Source of the DNA: Regnicoccus_A sp014224355
GTDB taxonomy: Bacteria; Cyanobacteriota; Cyanobacteriia; PCC-6307; Cyanobiaceae
DNA: 64,000 nt
Assembly: GCF_050920705.1 (NCBI RefSeq)
Contig: NZ_CP154799.1
Span: forward strand, 1,426,001 to 1,490,000
Reading direction: 5' to 3'
The position numbers and the translations under genes are program-made. Positions 27,687 to 38,144 of the stretch are shown here, one piece after another (positions within the stretch are counted from its first letter, which is position 1; every line of letters begins with the position of its first letter). The notes under the pieces are model-generated. The model saw nothing but the letters and a program-made list of their open reading frames with translations, searched no databases and had not been told where the DNA came from.

Positions 27687-27759
27687 TGGAGCCAAGCGGA
27701 CTCGAACCGCTGACCCCCTGCATGCCATGCAGGTGCTCTACCAGCTGAGCTATGGCCCC
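27687..27759 (-). tRNA. tRNA-Ala (anticodon GGC)
   Basis: The 73-base gene folds into a standard cloverleaf. The acceptor is GGGGCCA / TGGCTCC with discriminator A, the D-arm is AGCTCAGCTGGTAGAGC, the anticodon stem is CCTGC / GCAGG around the loop ATGGCAT (anticodon GGC, reading GCC), and the T-arm contains GGTTCGAGTCC. CCA is not encoded after the discriminator. It is followed by a good terminator and lies next to an IS remnant, at the border between the accessory and core regions. Confidence 0.95.
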
Positions 27760-27884
27760 ATGGGTGGCCTGGCGAACCGAACGCTGGTCGATCGGCTGGG
27801 CCCTTGGACCCTCGCGTTGGCACCAGAAGAGCTTACAACGCAGCGGTTCACCCCCACGGCCGAGGGTGGGCCCAGGAGTTGCGC

Positions 27885-28522
27885 TCAGACCTGGCGCCAG
27901 ACGGCCACCATCCGCCCCTGGACGGTGACCTGGTCGGCCTCCAGTTCGATCGGTGCATAGGCCGGGTTGGCCGCTTCCAGTCGCACCTTCCCTCCCTGGC
28001 GGCTGAAGTGCTTCAAGGTGGTGCCACTGCCGGCCACATGGGCCGCCACGATCGTGCCCGGCCGGAGCCGGGATGGGTCGTTCACGGGCTCCATCAGCAC
28101 GATGTCGCCATCGTCGATGTGGGCCTCCACCATGCTGTCGCCGTTGACGGTGAGGGCGAACAGGCCGCGGGTGTCCAGCAGCGAAGCCAGATCAAGGCGC
28201 TCCTGCACATCGTCGAAGCTTTCGATCAGGCCGCCGGCCGCCACCGAGCCGAGCAGGGGAATCCCCCTGCCTGGGCAGGGCCCAGCAGTTGAAGGGTGCG
28301 GGCCTGGCCTTCCTGCCAGGTGATCCAGCCCTTCTGCTGCAGGTGCCGCAGCCGGCTCTGAATCGGTGCCGGGGAGCGAAGCCCCATCGCCTCCATCATC
28401 TGACGGATCGAGGGGCTGTGGCGGTGCTGCTGGATGTAATCCACCAGCCAGTCGTAGAGCTCCTGCTGGGCGCTGGTGAGGTCCTGCCCGCTGGGAGCGG
28501 CTGGCCTGGAGGAGACGATCAC
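27885..28522 (-). CDS. lexA: LexA repressor (frameshift as read)
   Basis: The N-terminal half (28522 to about 28265) is the winged-helix DNA-binding domain ('SPSIRQMMEAMGLRSPAPIQS'). The C-terminal half, in another frame, is the S24 peptidase domain with 'VAAGG' (Ala-Gly cleavage site), 'NGDSM' (catalytic Ser) and 'TTLKHF' (catalytic Lys). All self-cleavage residues are therefore present, unlike in the Synechocystis LexA. The join lies at a C5 run (28263-28267); one extra G on the coding strand would restore 'AGGIPLLG'. The start is a GTG at 28522. A LexA-box-like site lies just upstream (28525-28538). Confidence 0.9.
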
Positions 28523-28524
28523 CG

Positions 28525-28538
28525 GCAGTACGGATGAA
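28525..28538. promoter_or_regulatory. LexA-box-like site upstream of lexA
   Basis: AGTACGGATGAACC resembles the cyanobacterial LexA box AGTACWNWTGTACT, with mismatches in the centre and right half. It lies three bases before the GTG start of lexA, which would suit autorepression only if the transcript is leaderless or the start lies further downstream. It is a weak match. Confidence 0.3.
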
Positions 28539-28595
28539 CCATGTCACCAGTGTTCCCCCAGGCGTGGCCGTTGTCCACCCCCCGGGGGACCCCGA

Positions 28596-29567
28596 TCAGG
28601 AGCAGGGCGTGTTGGGATCAGCCAGCAGGGCCGCCAGCAGCGCCTGCTGCACATGCAGGCGGTTCTCGGCCTGATCGAACACCCGGCTGGCGCTTCCCTC
28701 GATCACGCCGGCGCTGATTTCCTCGCCGCGGTGGGCCGGCAGGCAATGCAGCACGATGGCGCGCGGGTCGGCTTCCGCCAGCAGGGCCTCATCCACGCAG
28801 AAGCCCGCAAAGGCCTGAAGACGCTGTTGCTGCTCCTGCTCCTGGCCCATCGAGGCCCAGACATCGGTGTAGAGCACCTGGGCATCCCGCACCGCCGGCA
28901 CCGGCTCGTGCAGCACAGAGATCGTGGCGGCGCGGCCCGCCAGCTTCCGGGCCTGGTCGAGCACGGCCGGATCGGGGCAGAAGCCCTCGGGGCAGGCCAC
29001 CCGCACATGCATCCCCAGCAGGGCGCCGCTGAGCATCAGGGAGTGGGCCATGTTGTTGCCGTCACCCACGTAGGTGAGGGTGAGCCCCTTCAGGTCACCG
29101 AAGTTCTCGCGGATGGTGAGCAGATCGGCCAGGGCCTGGCAGGGGTGCTCGAGATCGGTGAGGGCGTTGATCACCGGGACCGAGGCCCAGTGGGCGTAGT
29201 CGGCCAGTTCGCGTTGCTCGAACGTGCGGATCGCCAGAGCGTCCACGTAGCGGCTGAGCACCCGGGCGGTGTCGGCCACCGGCTCGCCTCGCCCCACCTG
29301 GGTGACGGAGGGGTTGAGGTCCAGCACCTGGCCCCCCAGGCGGCCCATGGCCACGGAGAAGCTGACCCGGGTTCGGGTGGAAGCCTTGGTGAAGATCAGG
29401 CCGAGCGCCTTGCCGCTGAGATCAAGACGGAGAGAACCACGCTTGAACTCAGCGGCAAGCACCAGCAGTGCCAGGGTCTCTTCAGCTCCCAGGTCCGCAG
29501 AAGACAGCAGATCCCCGCCTCGCAAAGGGGCGAGAGCGGGAAAGCGCTGGCTGAACGGCGGCCCCAT
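28596..29567 (-). CDS. argF: ornithine carbamoyltransferase
   Basis: A 323-residue enzyme that joins carbamoyl phosphate and ornithine to citrulline in arginine synthesis. The carbamoyl-phosphate loop STRTR is at 63-67, HPCQ at 141-144, and the ornithine-side HCLPAHRG near 270. The length is slightly above the usual 305-310 because of an N-terminal extension. It is 58 bases downstream of ftsH on the same strand, an order known from picocyanobacteria. Confidence 0.95.
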   Translation of the reverse strand: MGPPFSQRFPALAPLRGGDLLSSADLGAEETLALLVLAAEFKRGSLRLDLSGKALGLIFTKASTRTRVSFSVAMGRLGGQVLDLNPSVTQVGRGEPVADTARVLSRYVDALAIRTFEQRELADYAHWASVPVINALTDLEHPCQALADLLTIRENFGDLKGLTLTYVGDGNNMAHSLMLSGALLGMHVRVACPEGFCPDPAVLDQARKLAGRAATISVLHEPVPAVRDAQVLYTDVWASMGQEQEQQQRLQAFAGFCVDEALLAEADPRAIVLHCLPAHRGEEISAGVIEGSASRVFDQAENRLHVQQALLAALLADPNTPCS

Positions 29568-29625
29568 GACCCCATGTCCAAAGAACTCTTATCGGGGAGC
29601 GGGTGCCCCCGCGTCAAGGGGTGGA

Positions 29626-31506
<1,881 letters not shown>

Positions 31507-31628
31507 GGGGGCGGGCGCAGCAATGGAGCCAAACTAGGCGCAGGGGCTGGGGCATCGCCCCCTCTGGCGGGAGTGAGAACCGAACGTCACGGCAGACCTA
31601 GGCTGCACGTCAGCGTTCCCTGGGCGCC

Positions 31629-32261
31629 ATGTGTGGTCGGTTCTGCCTCACCACCGCCCTTGATCAGCTGCTGCCAAGGCTGGGGGGGCGGCTGCCTGCG
31701 GAGCTGGAGCGTCATTACGCGCCCAGGACCCTGATACAGCCCGGTGAGCCGGTGCTGGCCCTGCGTCAGGAGCATGGCCTGATCGCCAGTGCCCTGATGC
31801 TCTGGGGTCTGCTGCCGGAGTGGGCCAGGGATCCGCTCAACGCGCCCCGGCCCTTCAACGCCCGCAGCGAAACCGTGGCCGAGAAGGCCTCCTTCCGCGG
31901 GGCCTGGCGCCACCGCCGCTGTCTGCTCCCCGCCGATGGCTTTCTGGAGAAGGGCTGGCTGATCCGCCGGCTCGACCGGCGACCCTTCTGGCTGGCGGGA
32001 CTCTGGGACCGTTGGATCGGACCCGATGGCAGCGAACTGGAGAGCTGCTGCGTGCTCACCACCAGCCCCAACGCCCTGGTTCAGCCCCTGCACCAGCGCA
32101 TGCCGGTGCTGCTTCCCGATGGCCTTGAGCAGGCCTGGCTGGCGCCGACCGATGGGGCCGGTCTGCGGGCTCTCCAACCCCTGCTCAGTGGCTGGGATCC
32201 CAGTGGCTGGGAGGCGGTCCCGCCGCCACGCTCCAGGGAGCAGCTCTCCTTCTTCGGCTGA
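31629..32261 (+). CDS. SRAP domain protein (YedK/HMCES type)
   Basis: A 210-residue protein beginning Met-Cys-Gly-Arg-Phe. After Met removal, Cys2 becomes the N-terminal nucleophile that forms a thiazolidine link to abasic sites in single-stranded DNA. The other family marks are present: 'LMLWGLLPEWA', 'RPFNARSET' with the conserved Asn/Arg/Glu, and the His in 'PLHQRMPVLL'. It protects or repairs stalled abasic sites. No LexA box was found in the 122 bases shared with divergent ftsH. Confidence 0.92.
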   Translation: MCGRFCLTTALDQLLPRLGGRLPAELERHYAPRTLIQPGEPVLALRQEHGLIASALMLWGLLPEWARDPLNAPRPFNARSETVAEKASFRGAWRHRRCLLPADGFLEKGWLIRRLDRRPFWLAGLWDRWIGPDGSELESCCVLTTSPNALVQPLHQRMPVLLPDGLEQAWLAPTDGAGLRALQPLLSGWDPSGWEAVPPPRSREQLSFFG

Positions 32262-32347
32262 AGGGCTGGCTCAGCGCCTCGCTTTCGTCACAATGCAGGA
32301 TCGCATCCCGGCTTGATCACCTCTCTTCGCCAGCTCCGCTGATTCCC

Positions 32348-33133
32348 TTGCGCTTTCCTTTCCGCGCCAGCCATTCCAGCGAGTCACGCCTGCGGCGCCG
32401 TCATCGCTTCTACCGGCACCTGCTGCTGGTGACCGTGTTCGTGATGGTCTGCCTGGCTCTGCCCAGAAACCTGCACAGTCTGTCCGGGCTGGGCTACAGC
32501 CTGGCCACTCTGCTGCTGACGGTCGAACTGGAGGGCTCGATCCGCCACGGCGGCAAGGTCAATCCCCTGGATGCTCCTTTTCGACTGCTCGGCCTTGCGG
32601 CTCTGCTGGCCCAGTGGTTCTGGCTCTTGACCCCGATGTCGCACCGGGAAAGCGGCTGGCCCTTGCTCGTGCTCACCACCCTGTTCGCAGGCTGGAGCGT
32701 GCTGCGTCTGGTGGGATTTCTGGCCGAGGAACAGCAGGTGAACGGACGGGTGCTGATGGGGGCTATCTCGGGCTACCTGCTGCTGGGCCTCACAGCCGGT
32801 CTGCTGTTCACGGGTCTTGAGACGATCCAGAACGGCAGTTTCATCAGCCTGCACGATGACGCATCGGCCTTGTCGAAAACCGGCCCGATCAGCCAGGCCA
32901 GCCCCCTGGTGCAGCTGATGGATTTTTCCCGTCTCAACTACTTCGCCTTCGTCTGCCTGAGCACGGTGGGCTTCGGGGACTTTGTTCCGACCACTCCACT
33001 CTCCCGGATGAGTGCCGTGGCTTTCAGCGTGATCGGCCCGATCTACATCGCCGTGGTGATGGGATTGCTGATCGGGCGCTATGCCGCAGGCAACGCCGTC
33101 GGCGACGACTCCGACGGCCCCCCAGGGGCCTGA
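32348..33133 (+). CDS. two-TM-pore ion channel, K+ channel-like
   Basis: A 261-residue membrane protein with several helices. Near the C-terminus it has a pore loop with the filter Thr-Val-Gly-Phe-Gly-Asp at residues 206-211, between the last two helices; TVGFGD is the potassium-selectivity signature. No RCK domain is present, so gating is unclear. The start is a TTG at 32348; no upstream ATG fits, and the basic N-terminus is plausible. It may contribute to potassium balance and membrane potential. Confidence 0.85.
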   Translation: MRFPFRASHSSESRLRRRHRFYRHLLLVTVFVMVCLALPRNLHSLSGLGYSLATLLLTVELEGSIRHGGKVNPLDAPFRLLGLAALLAQWFWLLTPMSHRESGWPLLVLTTLFAGWSVLRLVGFLAEEQQVNGRVLMGAISGYLLLGLTAGLLFTGLETIQNGSFISLHDDASALSKTGPISQASPLVQLMDFSRLNYFAFVCLSTVGFGDFVPTTPLSRMSAVAFSVIGPIYIAVVMGLLIGRYAAGNAVGDDSDGPPGA

Positions 33134-33188
33134 ATTCGCCGATGGGCCCCAGGTTGGGCTAGTACGGAGGTCATCTGGATCCCTTCCC

Positions 33189-33434
33189 GTGAGCCTTGAG
33201 CACCTGGATGCCTTCCTGCTCCACGCCCGCTGCTCAGCTCCCCTGCAGGAGCGCCTGCAGCAGCCGCTCGACCTGGAGGCCTTCCTGCAGCTGGCGCGCC
33301 AGGAGGGGTTCCCCCTCGAGGAGCGTGATGTGCTCGCCGCCCAGCAGCGGGAGGAGGCCCAGCTGAGCGACGTGGAGCTGCAGCAGCGTGCCGGCCTCGA
33401 AGCCCGCCGCCTGCGCACGTTCATTCCCGGCTGA
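33189..33434 (+). CDS. Nif11-like domain protein, 81 aa
   Basis: A short helical protein that starts at a GTG ('SLEHLDAFLLHARCSAPLQE') and has the Nif11 pattern: a Leu-rich helix, 'LQQPLDLEAFLQLARQEGF', then an acidic helix. Nif11 domains occur in nitrogen-fixation-associated proteins and as leaders of lanthipeptide-type precursors. No Gly-Gly cleavage site with a Cys-rich core follows, and no modifying enzyme is adjacent, so a peptide precursor role is not supported. The function is unknown. Confidence 0.65.
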   Translation: MSLEHLDAFLLHARCSAPLQERLQQPLDLEAFLQLARQEGFPLEERDVLAAQQREEAQLSDVELQQRAGLEARRLRTFIPG

Positions 33435-33445
33435 CGGCCCTGCCC

Positions 33446-33721
33446 TCAGCGCAGTCGCTCCTGGCCGTAGGGAGCTCGACTCGGCTGCGGCTGCTCGCTC
33501 AGCCAGGCCAGAAGGGCGCCGAGGCCCAGCAGCAAGGCCATGGGCAGCAGCCAGTGCCGTCGCTGGCCCCGGCCACCCTGCAGCAGGTTGAGGCGGCGCG
33601 ATCCACCGGTTCCCTGGCTGGCGCCCGGCCCAAGCGGCAGGCTGCAGCGGCCACAGACCATGCGACCGGCCAGGCTGCGGTCGCGCCGAACTTCCCAGCT
33701 TCCGCAGCGGGGGCAGGACAT
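33446..33721 (-). CDS. zinc-ribbon membrane protein, 91 aa
   Basis: It begins with a zinc ribbon made of two C-x2-C pairs (CPRC at residues 3-6 and CGRC near 25-28). A basic linker and one membrane helix follow ('WLLPMALLLGLGALLAWL', about 60-78), then a short polar tail. The ATG at 33721 is chosen because the first zinc pair follows it at once. It starts seven bases after the rhomboid stop, so the two probably form one transcript. The role is unknown. Confidence 0.7.
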   Translation of the reverse strand: MSCPRCGSWEVRRDRSLAGRMVCGRCSLPLGPGASQGTGGSRRLNLLQGGRGQRRHWLLPMALLLGLGALLAWLSEQPQPSRAPYGQERLR

Positions 33722-33728
33722 CAGCGCC

Positions 33729-34334
33729 TCATCTCCGGGCCGCCTGCGCCGGTTCCCGGTAAACGGCCAGGGCCGCGAGCACCCCACCGGCGAAGCCGCT
33801 CAGGTGGCCCACCCAGCTCACCCCGGCCGGGGTGAAGAAGGGCAGCAGGCCCGGCAGGAAACCGCCATAGCTCACCAGGCTGAACAGTGAGAGCAGCAGG
33901 GGCAGGGGCCGCCTCTCCAGGAACCCGATCACCACCAGGTAGCCCACCAGGGCGAAGACCACTCCTGAGAGCCCATGGCTTCCATTGCTGGAGAACAGCC
34001 ACACCGGGATCGCCATCAGGTACACCCCCACCCAGACGGCCAGGTAATCGTGCCAGCTCTTGAGCAGCACCAGCCAGGACAGCGGCAGGAACCAGAGGCT
34101 GTTCCCCAGCAGGTGGCCCAGATCCCCATGGCTGAACGGTGCGGTGAGGACCCCCAGGAACGACCCCCCCGGGAGCATGGGAAGGTTCCAGCGCCCCCCA
34201 AAGACGATCTGATCGATCAGTTCCTGGCCCCAGGCCACCGAGAGGATCAGCAGGGGAATCACGGCGGTGCCGCCGAGGCGGGCCAGGAGGCGATCCAGAC
34301 CTCGACGCTGCCGAACGGGGGAGGGGTTGGCCAT
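33729..34334 (-). CDS. rhomboid-family intramembrane serine protease
   Basis: A 201-residue protein with six membrane helices. The catalytic Ser lies in 'GSHGLSGVVFAL' and the catalytic His in 'SWVGHLSGFAGG'. The oxyanion-side His/Asn are in 'LGHLLGNSLWF'. Rhomboids cut membrane-anchored substrates inside the lipid bilayer. The ATG at 34334 (start 'MANPSPV') is preferred; a start at 34343 is possible. Upstream in-frame residues have the composition of a shadow and overlap the divergent DUF427 gene. Confidence 0.9.
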   Translation of the reverse strand: MANPSPVRQRRGLDRLLARLGGTAVIPLLILSVAWGQELIDQIVFGGRWNLPMLPGGSFLGVLTAPFSHGDLGHLLGNSLWFLPLSWLVLLKSWHDYLAVWVGVYLMAIPVWLFSSNGSHGLSGVVFALVGYLVVIGFLERRPLPLLLSLFSLVSYGGFLPGLLPFFTPAGVSWVGHLSGFAGGVLAALAVYREPAQAARR

Positions 34335-34364
34335 GCTGACCATTGTCGTGGCCGGGGCCAGCGA

Positions 34365-34862
34365 ATGGGGAGCACAGAGCCGTGGAAAGGCCTGGAGCGT
34401 GAGCGGGCCTGTGACTATCCACGTCCACCGGCGCTGGTGGCCAGTGAGGCCCTGGTTGAGGTGCGGGCCCTGGGTGAACGGCTGGCGGAATCCCGCCGCT
34501 CGCTGCGGGTGCTCGAGACCTTCCATCCCCCCACCCATTACCTGCCACCGGAGGATGTGCGCCTGGAGCTGCTGCAGCCGGCCGCCGGGCGCAGCTTCTG
34601 CGAGTGGAAGGGCCTGGCCCACTACTACGACGTGGTGGTGGGTGAGCGCCGCATTGAGCGGGCGGTGTGGTCATACCCGCAGCCAACTCCTGCCTTTGCG
34701 GCCCTCGCCGGCTGGTTTGCGGTCTACCCGGCGCTGATGGATGGCTGCTGGCTGGATGGGGAAGCGGTGATTCCCCAGCCGGGAGGCTTCTACGGGGGCT
34801 GGATCACATCCTGTGTGCAGGGCCCGTTCAAGGGGGATCCGGCCCATCCTGAGCTGATCTAA
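34365..34862 (+). CDS. DUF427 domain protein, 165 aa
   Basis: The C-terminal two thirds carry the DUF427 signature: 'HYLPPEDV', 'FCEWKGLAHYYDV' and 'AVWSYPQP'. This beta-tent fold has no settled function. The ATG at 34365 is the first Met that keeps the coding composition. A second, shorter DUF427 protein is encoded at 38637-38915 on the other strand. Confidence 0.85.
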   Translation: MGSTEPWKGLERERACDYPRPPALVASEALVEVRALGERLAESRRSLRVLETFHPPTHYLPPEDVRLELLQPAAGRSFCEWKGLAHYYDVVVGERRIERAVWSYPQPTPAFAALAGWFAVYPALMDGCWLDGEAVIPQPGGFYGGWITSCVQGPFKGDPAHPELI

Positions 34863-34872
34863 GGCTGGCCGA

Positions 34873-35064
34873 TCAGGCTGCCGAGGCGGGGGGCACGCGG
34901 CAGCCGATCTGGATCCGGCCGGCGTCGAGCAGGCGGCCCAGTTTGAGGGCTGCCGCTTCCTCCTGGCGGTTGAAGGCACTCTGCTGAGCCGCCACCCAGT
35001 TGATCTCCTCTTCGGTGATCACACCGGTGGAGAGGCTCTCGAGGAACAGTTCACCCATGCCCAT
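34873..35064 (-). CDS. small hypothetical protein, 63 aa
   Basis: A helical, charged 63-residue protein ('ITEEEINWVAAQQSAFNRQEE', then 'LGRLLDAGRIQIGCRV'). The composition and defined ends suggest a real small gene. No family name is recalled. It lies tail to tail with the DUF427 gene. Confidence 0.6.
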   Translation of the reverse strand: MGMGELFLESLSTGVITEEEINWVAAQQSAFNRQEEAAALKLGRLLDAGRIQIGCRVPPASAA

Positions 35065-35148
35065 GACGGGTCCTGTGCGGGGGATCGGCTGAACTTATCG
35101 CTGGTGTCGGCTTCGGCCCAGGGATGCCACAGCTTTTTTAAGGGCCCC

Positions 35149-36402
35149 TCAGGCCATGGCGGTGGGGATGGCCTGCAGGCTTTCCCCTTCGCGGTTCCAG
35201 AGCACGTACTGGAAGCAATGGGGGATGTCGGCGATGGTCAGGCGCCTGGCCACGCTCAGCAGGGCGGCATTGCGCTCCTGGCAGGCCCGCAGGTGGTAGT
35301 TGGGGATCCGCTCGCAGAGGTGGTGGATGTTGTGGCAGCCGATGTCGGCGGTGAACCAGTTCAGGATCCCCGGCAGCACCAGCAGGCTGGTGCCGGCGAT
35401 CGCCCCTTCGAGGGGGTCCCAGCCCTCGCTGCGGTGGGCGTAGGAGCCTTCGAAGTTGTGCTGCACGAAGAAGATGCAGATGAACAGGGCCGCCGAGGCG
35501 GCCATCACCAGCGCGTAGAGGCTCCAGAACAGCCCGGCGCCGATCCAGTGGCAGAGCAGCACCCAGCTGGCGATCACGCAGATGTTGTTGAGCAGGAGAT
35601 CGATGAATTCAGCCCCGCTGTACCAATGGCGTGATTGAAACGACATCACCAGCTGGGGCACTGGGGTGCGCCGGTCGGCGCGAAGGCTTGAGGCGGCATG
35701 GCCCAGGAACTGGGCAGATCCCAGCAGCAGGGCCAGCCTGGGTTTGATCACCAGGTAGAAGAAGCCGCCCGGGAAGAGCATCAGCGGGTGGCGCAGCAGC
35801 CGGTACACCCCCTGGGCCCGCGGGCTGAGCTGCTCGTAGTGCTCCAGGCTGATCAGGGCGGAGGGACCGCGGTAGAGATCCCAGTTGCCGTTGTGTTTGT
35901 GATGAAAGGCATGCCCCTGCGACCAGGGGTACTGGGGGATGGCATTGATCACCCCCAGCAGAAAGCCCACGGCGCGGTTCACGCGTTTCGAGCTAAATAG
36001 AGATGAGTGCCCGCAGTCGTGCATCAGGGAGAAGCAACGGCCGGAGAGCAGCACCAGCAGCACCAGCAGGGGAGGGGTGAGCCAGAGCGAGTGACGGGCT
36101 GCGACCACCGTGATCACCCAGACCAGCAGGTAGGACCCCACCGTGCTCAGGATCTGCCAGGTCGCCAGGCGGTCATCGCTGCGCATGTAGGGCTTGATCA
36201 CGAAGTCCGCGTAGCGGATGCCGGGGACGGCTGCGCTGGAGTTCGGCTCAGGCGCAGGGCCTTCGAGCAGGGCAGTGGCGTTCAGAGACTCTGTTTCCTT
36301 GGACCCAGACCCTAGGCAGTGGCTTTGACTCCACGCTGCTTCAGTCTTAAGCGAATCCGCTCTTTTGCAGCCGGATCCCCCCCGTCGCCCCCCCAGCTCC
36401 AT
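35149..36402 (-). CDS. membrane fatty-acid desaturase
   Basis: An integral di-iron desaturase with the three histidine boxes: HDCGH in helix 2, HAFHHKH after it, and HNIHH near the C-terminus, plus 'QHNFEGSYAH'. Four membrane helices surround them. It introduces a double bond into membrane lipid acyl chains (or a related substrate such as a carotenoid); position specificity cannot be read. The start is uncertain. The ATG at 36402 overlaps the start codon of the divergent AI-2E gene, so a later start (for example near 36290) is likely, but no ATG, GTG or TTG is evident before the conserved part. Confidence 0.85.
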   Translation of the reverse strand: MELGGRRGGSGCKRADSLKTEAAWSQSHCLGSGSKETESLNATALLEGPAPEPNSSAAVPGIRYADFVIKPYMRSDDRLATWQILSTVGSYLLVWVITVVAARHSLWLTPPLLVLLVLLSGRCFSLMHDCGHSSLFSSKRVNRAVGFLLGVINAIPQYPWSQGHAFHHKHNGNWDLYRGPSALISLEHYEQLSPRAQGVYRLLRHPLMLFPGGFFYLVIKPRLALLLGSAQFLGHAASSLRADRRTPVPQLVMSFQSRHWYSGAEFIDLLLNNICVIASWVLLCHWIGAGLFWSLYALVMAASAALFICIFFVQHNFEGSYAHRSEGWDPLEGAIAGTSLLVLPGILNWFTADIGCHNIHHLCERIPNYHLRACQERNAALLSVARRLTIADIPHCFQYVLWNREGESLQAIPTAMA

Positions 36403-37453
36403 GAACGACCCCACCGGCCCGGCCTGGCAGCGGCTCAACCACTCCGCGCTGCTGCGCTTCCTGCTGCTGCTGGCCTGCGGCTGGGCGGTGGTGCAGCTGA
36501 TCGACTATTTCCGGGCGGTGCTCACCCTGTTCATGGCGGCGGCGGTGCTGGCGGTGCTGCTCGACTATCCGGTGCGGCGGCTGGTGCGTCTGGGGTGCAG
36601 CAGGGGCCTGGCGATCCTGCTCACCCTCCTGGGCGGTCTGGCTGTGGCCAGCGTGTTTGTGGCGGTGCTCGGGTTCCAGTTGATCAACCAGGGCAGCAGC
36701 CTGCTCAATGACCTTGTGCTGGGGTTGCAACGCCCCGATCTCCCCTTTCACAACTACCTGAAGACGATCGAGATCCCGCAGGTGCTGGAGCTGCTGCGCT
36801 CCAGCCTCGGCACCGGCCTGGGGGTGATCGGTGGTGCCTTCACCAACGTCTTCGGCGGGGTGTTTCTGCTGGTGATCGTGGCGTACATGCTGATCGACAA
36901 CGGCACCACCTGGTCCCAGGTCCTGCGCCTGCTGCCGGAAGATGTGCGTGAACGCTTCGATCGCAGCGTCCAGAAGAACGTCCTGGGGTTTCTGCGCGGC
37001 CAGATCACCCTGATGATCTTCCTGAGCGTGGCCAGCTTGCTGGTGTTCGCCCTGCTGGGGGTGAAGTTCTCCCTGGTGCTGGCGATCGTGGTGGGGGTGC
37101 TTGATGCCATCCCCGGCATCGGCGCCACCCTCGGGGTGATCCTGGCCAGCTCCGTGGTGTTCCTGACCCAGGGTCAGTGGCTGGCCCTGCAGGTGGTGAT
37201 CGCCTCGGTGGTGCTGCAGCAGATCCAGGACAACCTGGTGCATCCCCGGGTGATGGGCCGTGCCCTCGAGATCCGGCCGGTGGTGCTGTTCTTCGCCCTG
37301 TTCATCGGCGAGCGGCTGGCGGGTCTGCTGGGGGTGTTCCTGGCGATTCCGATCACCGGCATGATCCTGGGCTGGGGCAAGGAGGTGGGGCTCACCCAGC
37401 TGCCAGCCGAGCCGCCAGCCGAGCTGCCAGCCGAGCCGCCAGCCACGCCCTAG
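36401..37453 (+). CDS. AI-2E family transporter (PerM-like)
   Basis: A 350-residue membrane protein with about seven to eight helices and the family end 'VHPRVMGRALEIRP' followed by 'FALFIGERLAGLLGVFLAIP'. The family includes the AI-2 exporter TqsA and sodium/proton antiporters; the substrate here is unknown. The C-terminus has a short Pro-rich repeat (LPAEPPAE..., about 37402-37445) absent from most relatives. The ATG at 36401 is chosen over the one at 36365. Confidence 0.85.
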   Translation: MNDPTGPAWQRLNHSALLRFLLLLACGWAVVQLIDYFRAVLTLFMAAAVLAVLLDYPVRRLVRLGCSRGLAILLTLLGGLAVASVFVAVLGFQLINQGSSLLNDLVLGLQRPDLPFHNYLKTIEIPQVLELLRSSLGTGLGVIGGAFTNVFGGVFLLVIVAYMLIDNGTTWSQVLRLLPEDVRERFDRSVQKNVLGFLRGQITLMIFLSVASLLVFALLGVKFSLVLAIVVGVLDAIPGIGATLGVILASSVVFLTQGQWLALQVVIASVVLQQIQDNLVHPRVMGRALEIRPVVLFFALFIGERLAGLLGVFLAIPITGMILGWGKEVGLTQLPAEPPAELPAEPPATP

Positions 37454-37499
37454 CCCATCCAGCTGCCAGCATCGGCATCCCAGAGCCTGCCTCCAGCCC

Positions 37500-38123
37500 G
37501 TGTCCAGCGATGTCCGCCGAACCACCCTGCTGGGGCGCAATTCCGGCCACTGGGAGGGCAGCTTCATCCGCCTTGATGGCCAGGGCCACGAGAGCGAACG
37601 CTTCGGCACCCACCTGCACGTGCACGAGGCCGATGGCCAGATCGAAGCGGCCCTCACCTACCTGCACACCGGCAAGGTGGCCACGATGCGCTTCGCCGAA
37701 CCGCCGGCCCAGATGGCGATCAGCCCCGCGGGGCACTGGAGCCTCGGCCCCGACAGGACCGGCCCCTGGCCTTCGGTGATGGAGCTGTGTCTGGTGGACG
37801 GCGAGCGACGGCGGCGGGTGGTCGTGCGCCACGGCGCCGAGCGGCTCGAGAGCGTGGTGGTGGTGGTGGAGGCCCGCCCGGGGGTGGTGGATCCGGCCCC
37901 TGCGGCGCCCCTGCGGGCTGCCATCCTGCCGGCTGCCGATGGCTCGGGCAGCGGCTGCTGGCAGCTCACCGATGACCTCACCCTCAGCACGGCCCTGGAG
38001 CGGCGCTTCGGCGATCCCCTGGTGGTGAGGCTCTGCTGGCGGCCCGAGCCGGGCCGGGAGCTGGTGCTGGAGCGTGCCTACGGCGCCAACGGCCTGCCCC
38101 GACAGGAGCCGGAGCCGGTGTGA
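37500..38123 (+). CDS. hypothetical protein, possibly DUF3598/calycin-like
   Basis: A 207-residue, beta-rich protein. The N-terminal 'NSGHWEGSFIRLDGQGHESERF' resembles the start of cyanobacterial lipocalin-like proteins (DUF3598 and CpcS relatives), in which a small barrel binds a hydrophobic ligand or bilin. The rest is diverged, so the family is uncertain. The start is a GTG at 37500. Its end lies 21 bases from the tail of the cupin-like gene on the other strand. Confidence 0.5.
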   Translation: MSSDVRRTTLLGRNSGHWEGSFIRLDGQGHESERFGTHLHVHEADGQIEAALTYLHTGKVATMRFAEPPAQMAISPAGHWSLGPDRTGPWPSVMELCLVDGERRRRVVVRHGAERLESVVVVVEARPGVVDPAPAAPLRAAILPAADGSGSGCWQLTDDLTLSTALERRFGDPLVVRLCWRPEPGRELVLERAYGANGLPRQEPEPV

Positions 38124-38144
38124 GTCGGCGCCAGATTCCGGAGC

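Noticed and set aside
33189..33434. Nif11-like gene as a lanthipeptide precursor
   Set aside because: There is no Gly-Gly leader end with a Cys/Ser/Thr core and no modifying enzyme or transporter nearby.
37402..37445. Tandem repeat GAGCCGCCAGCC-like
   Set aside because: It encodes a Pro-rich C-terminal repeat of the AI-2E transporter; only about three units.
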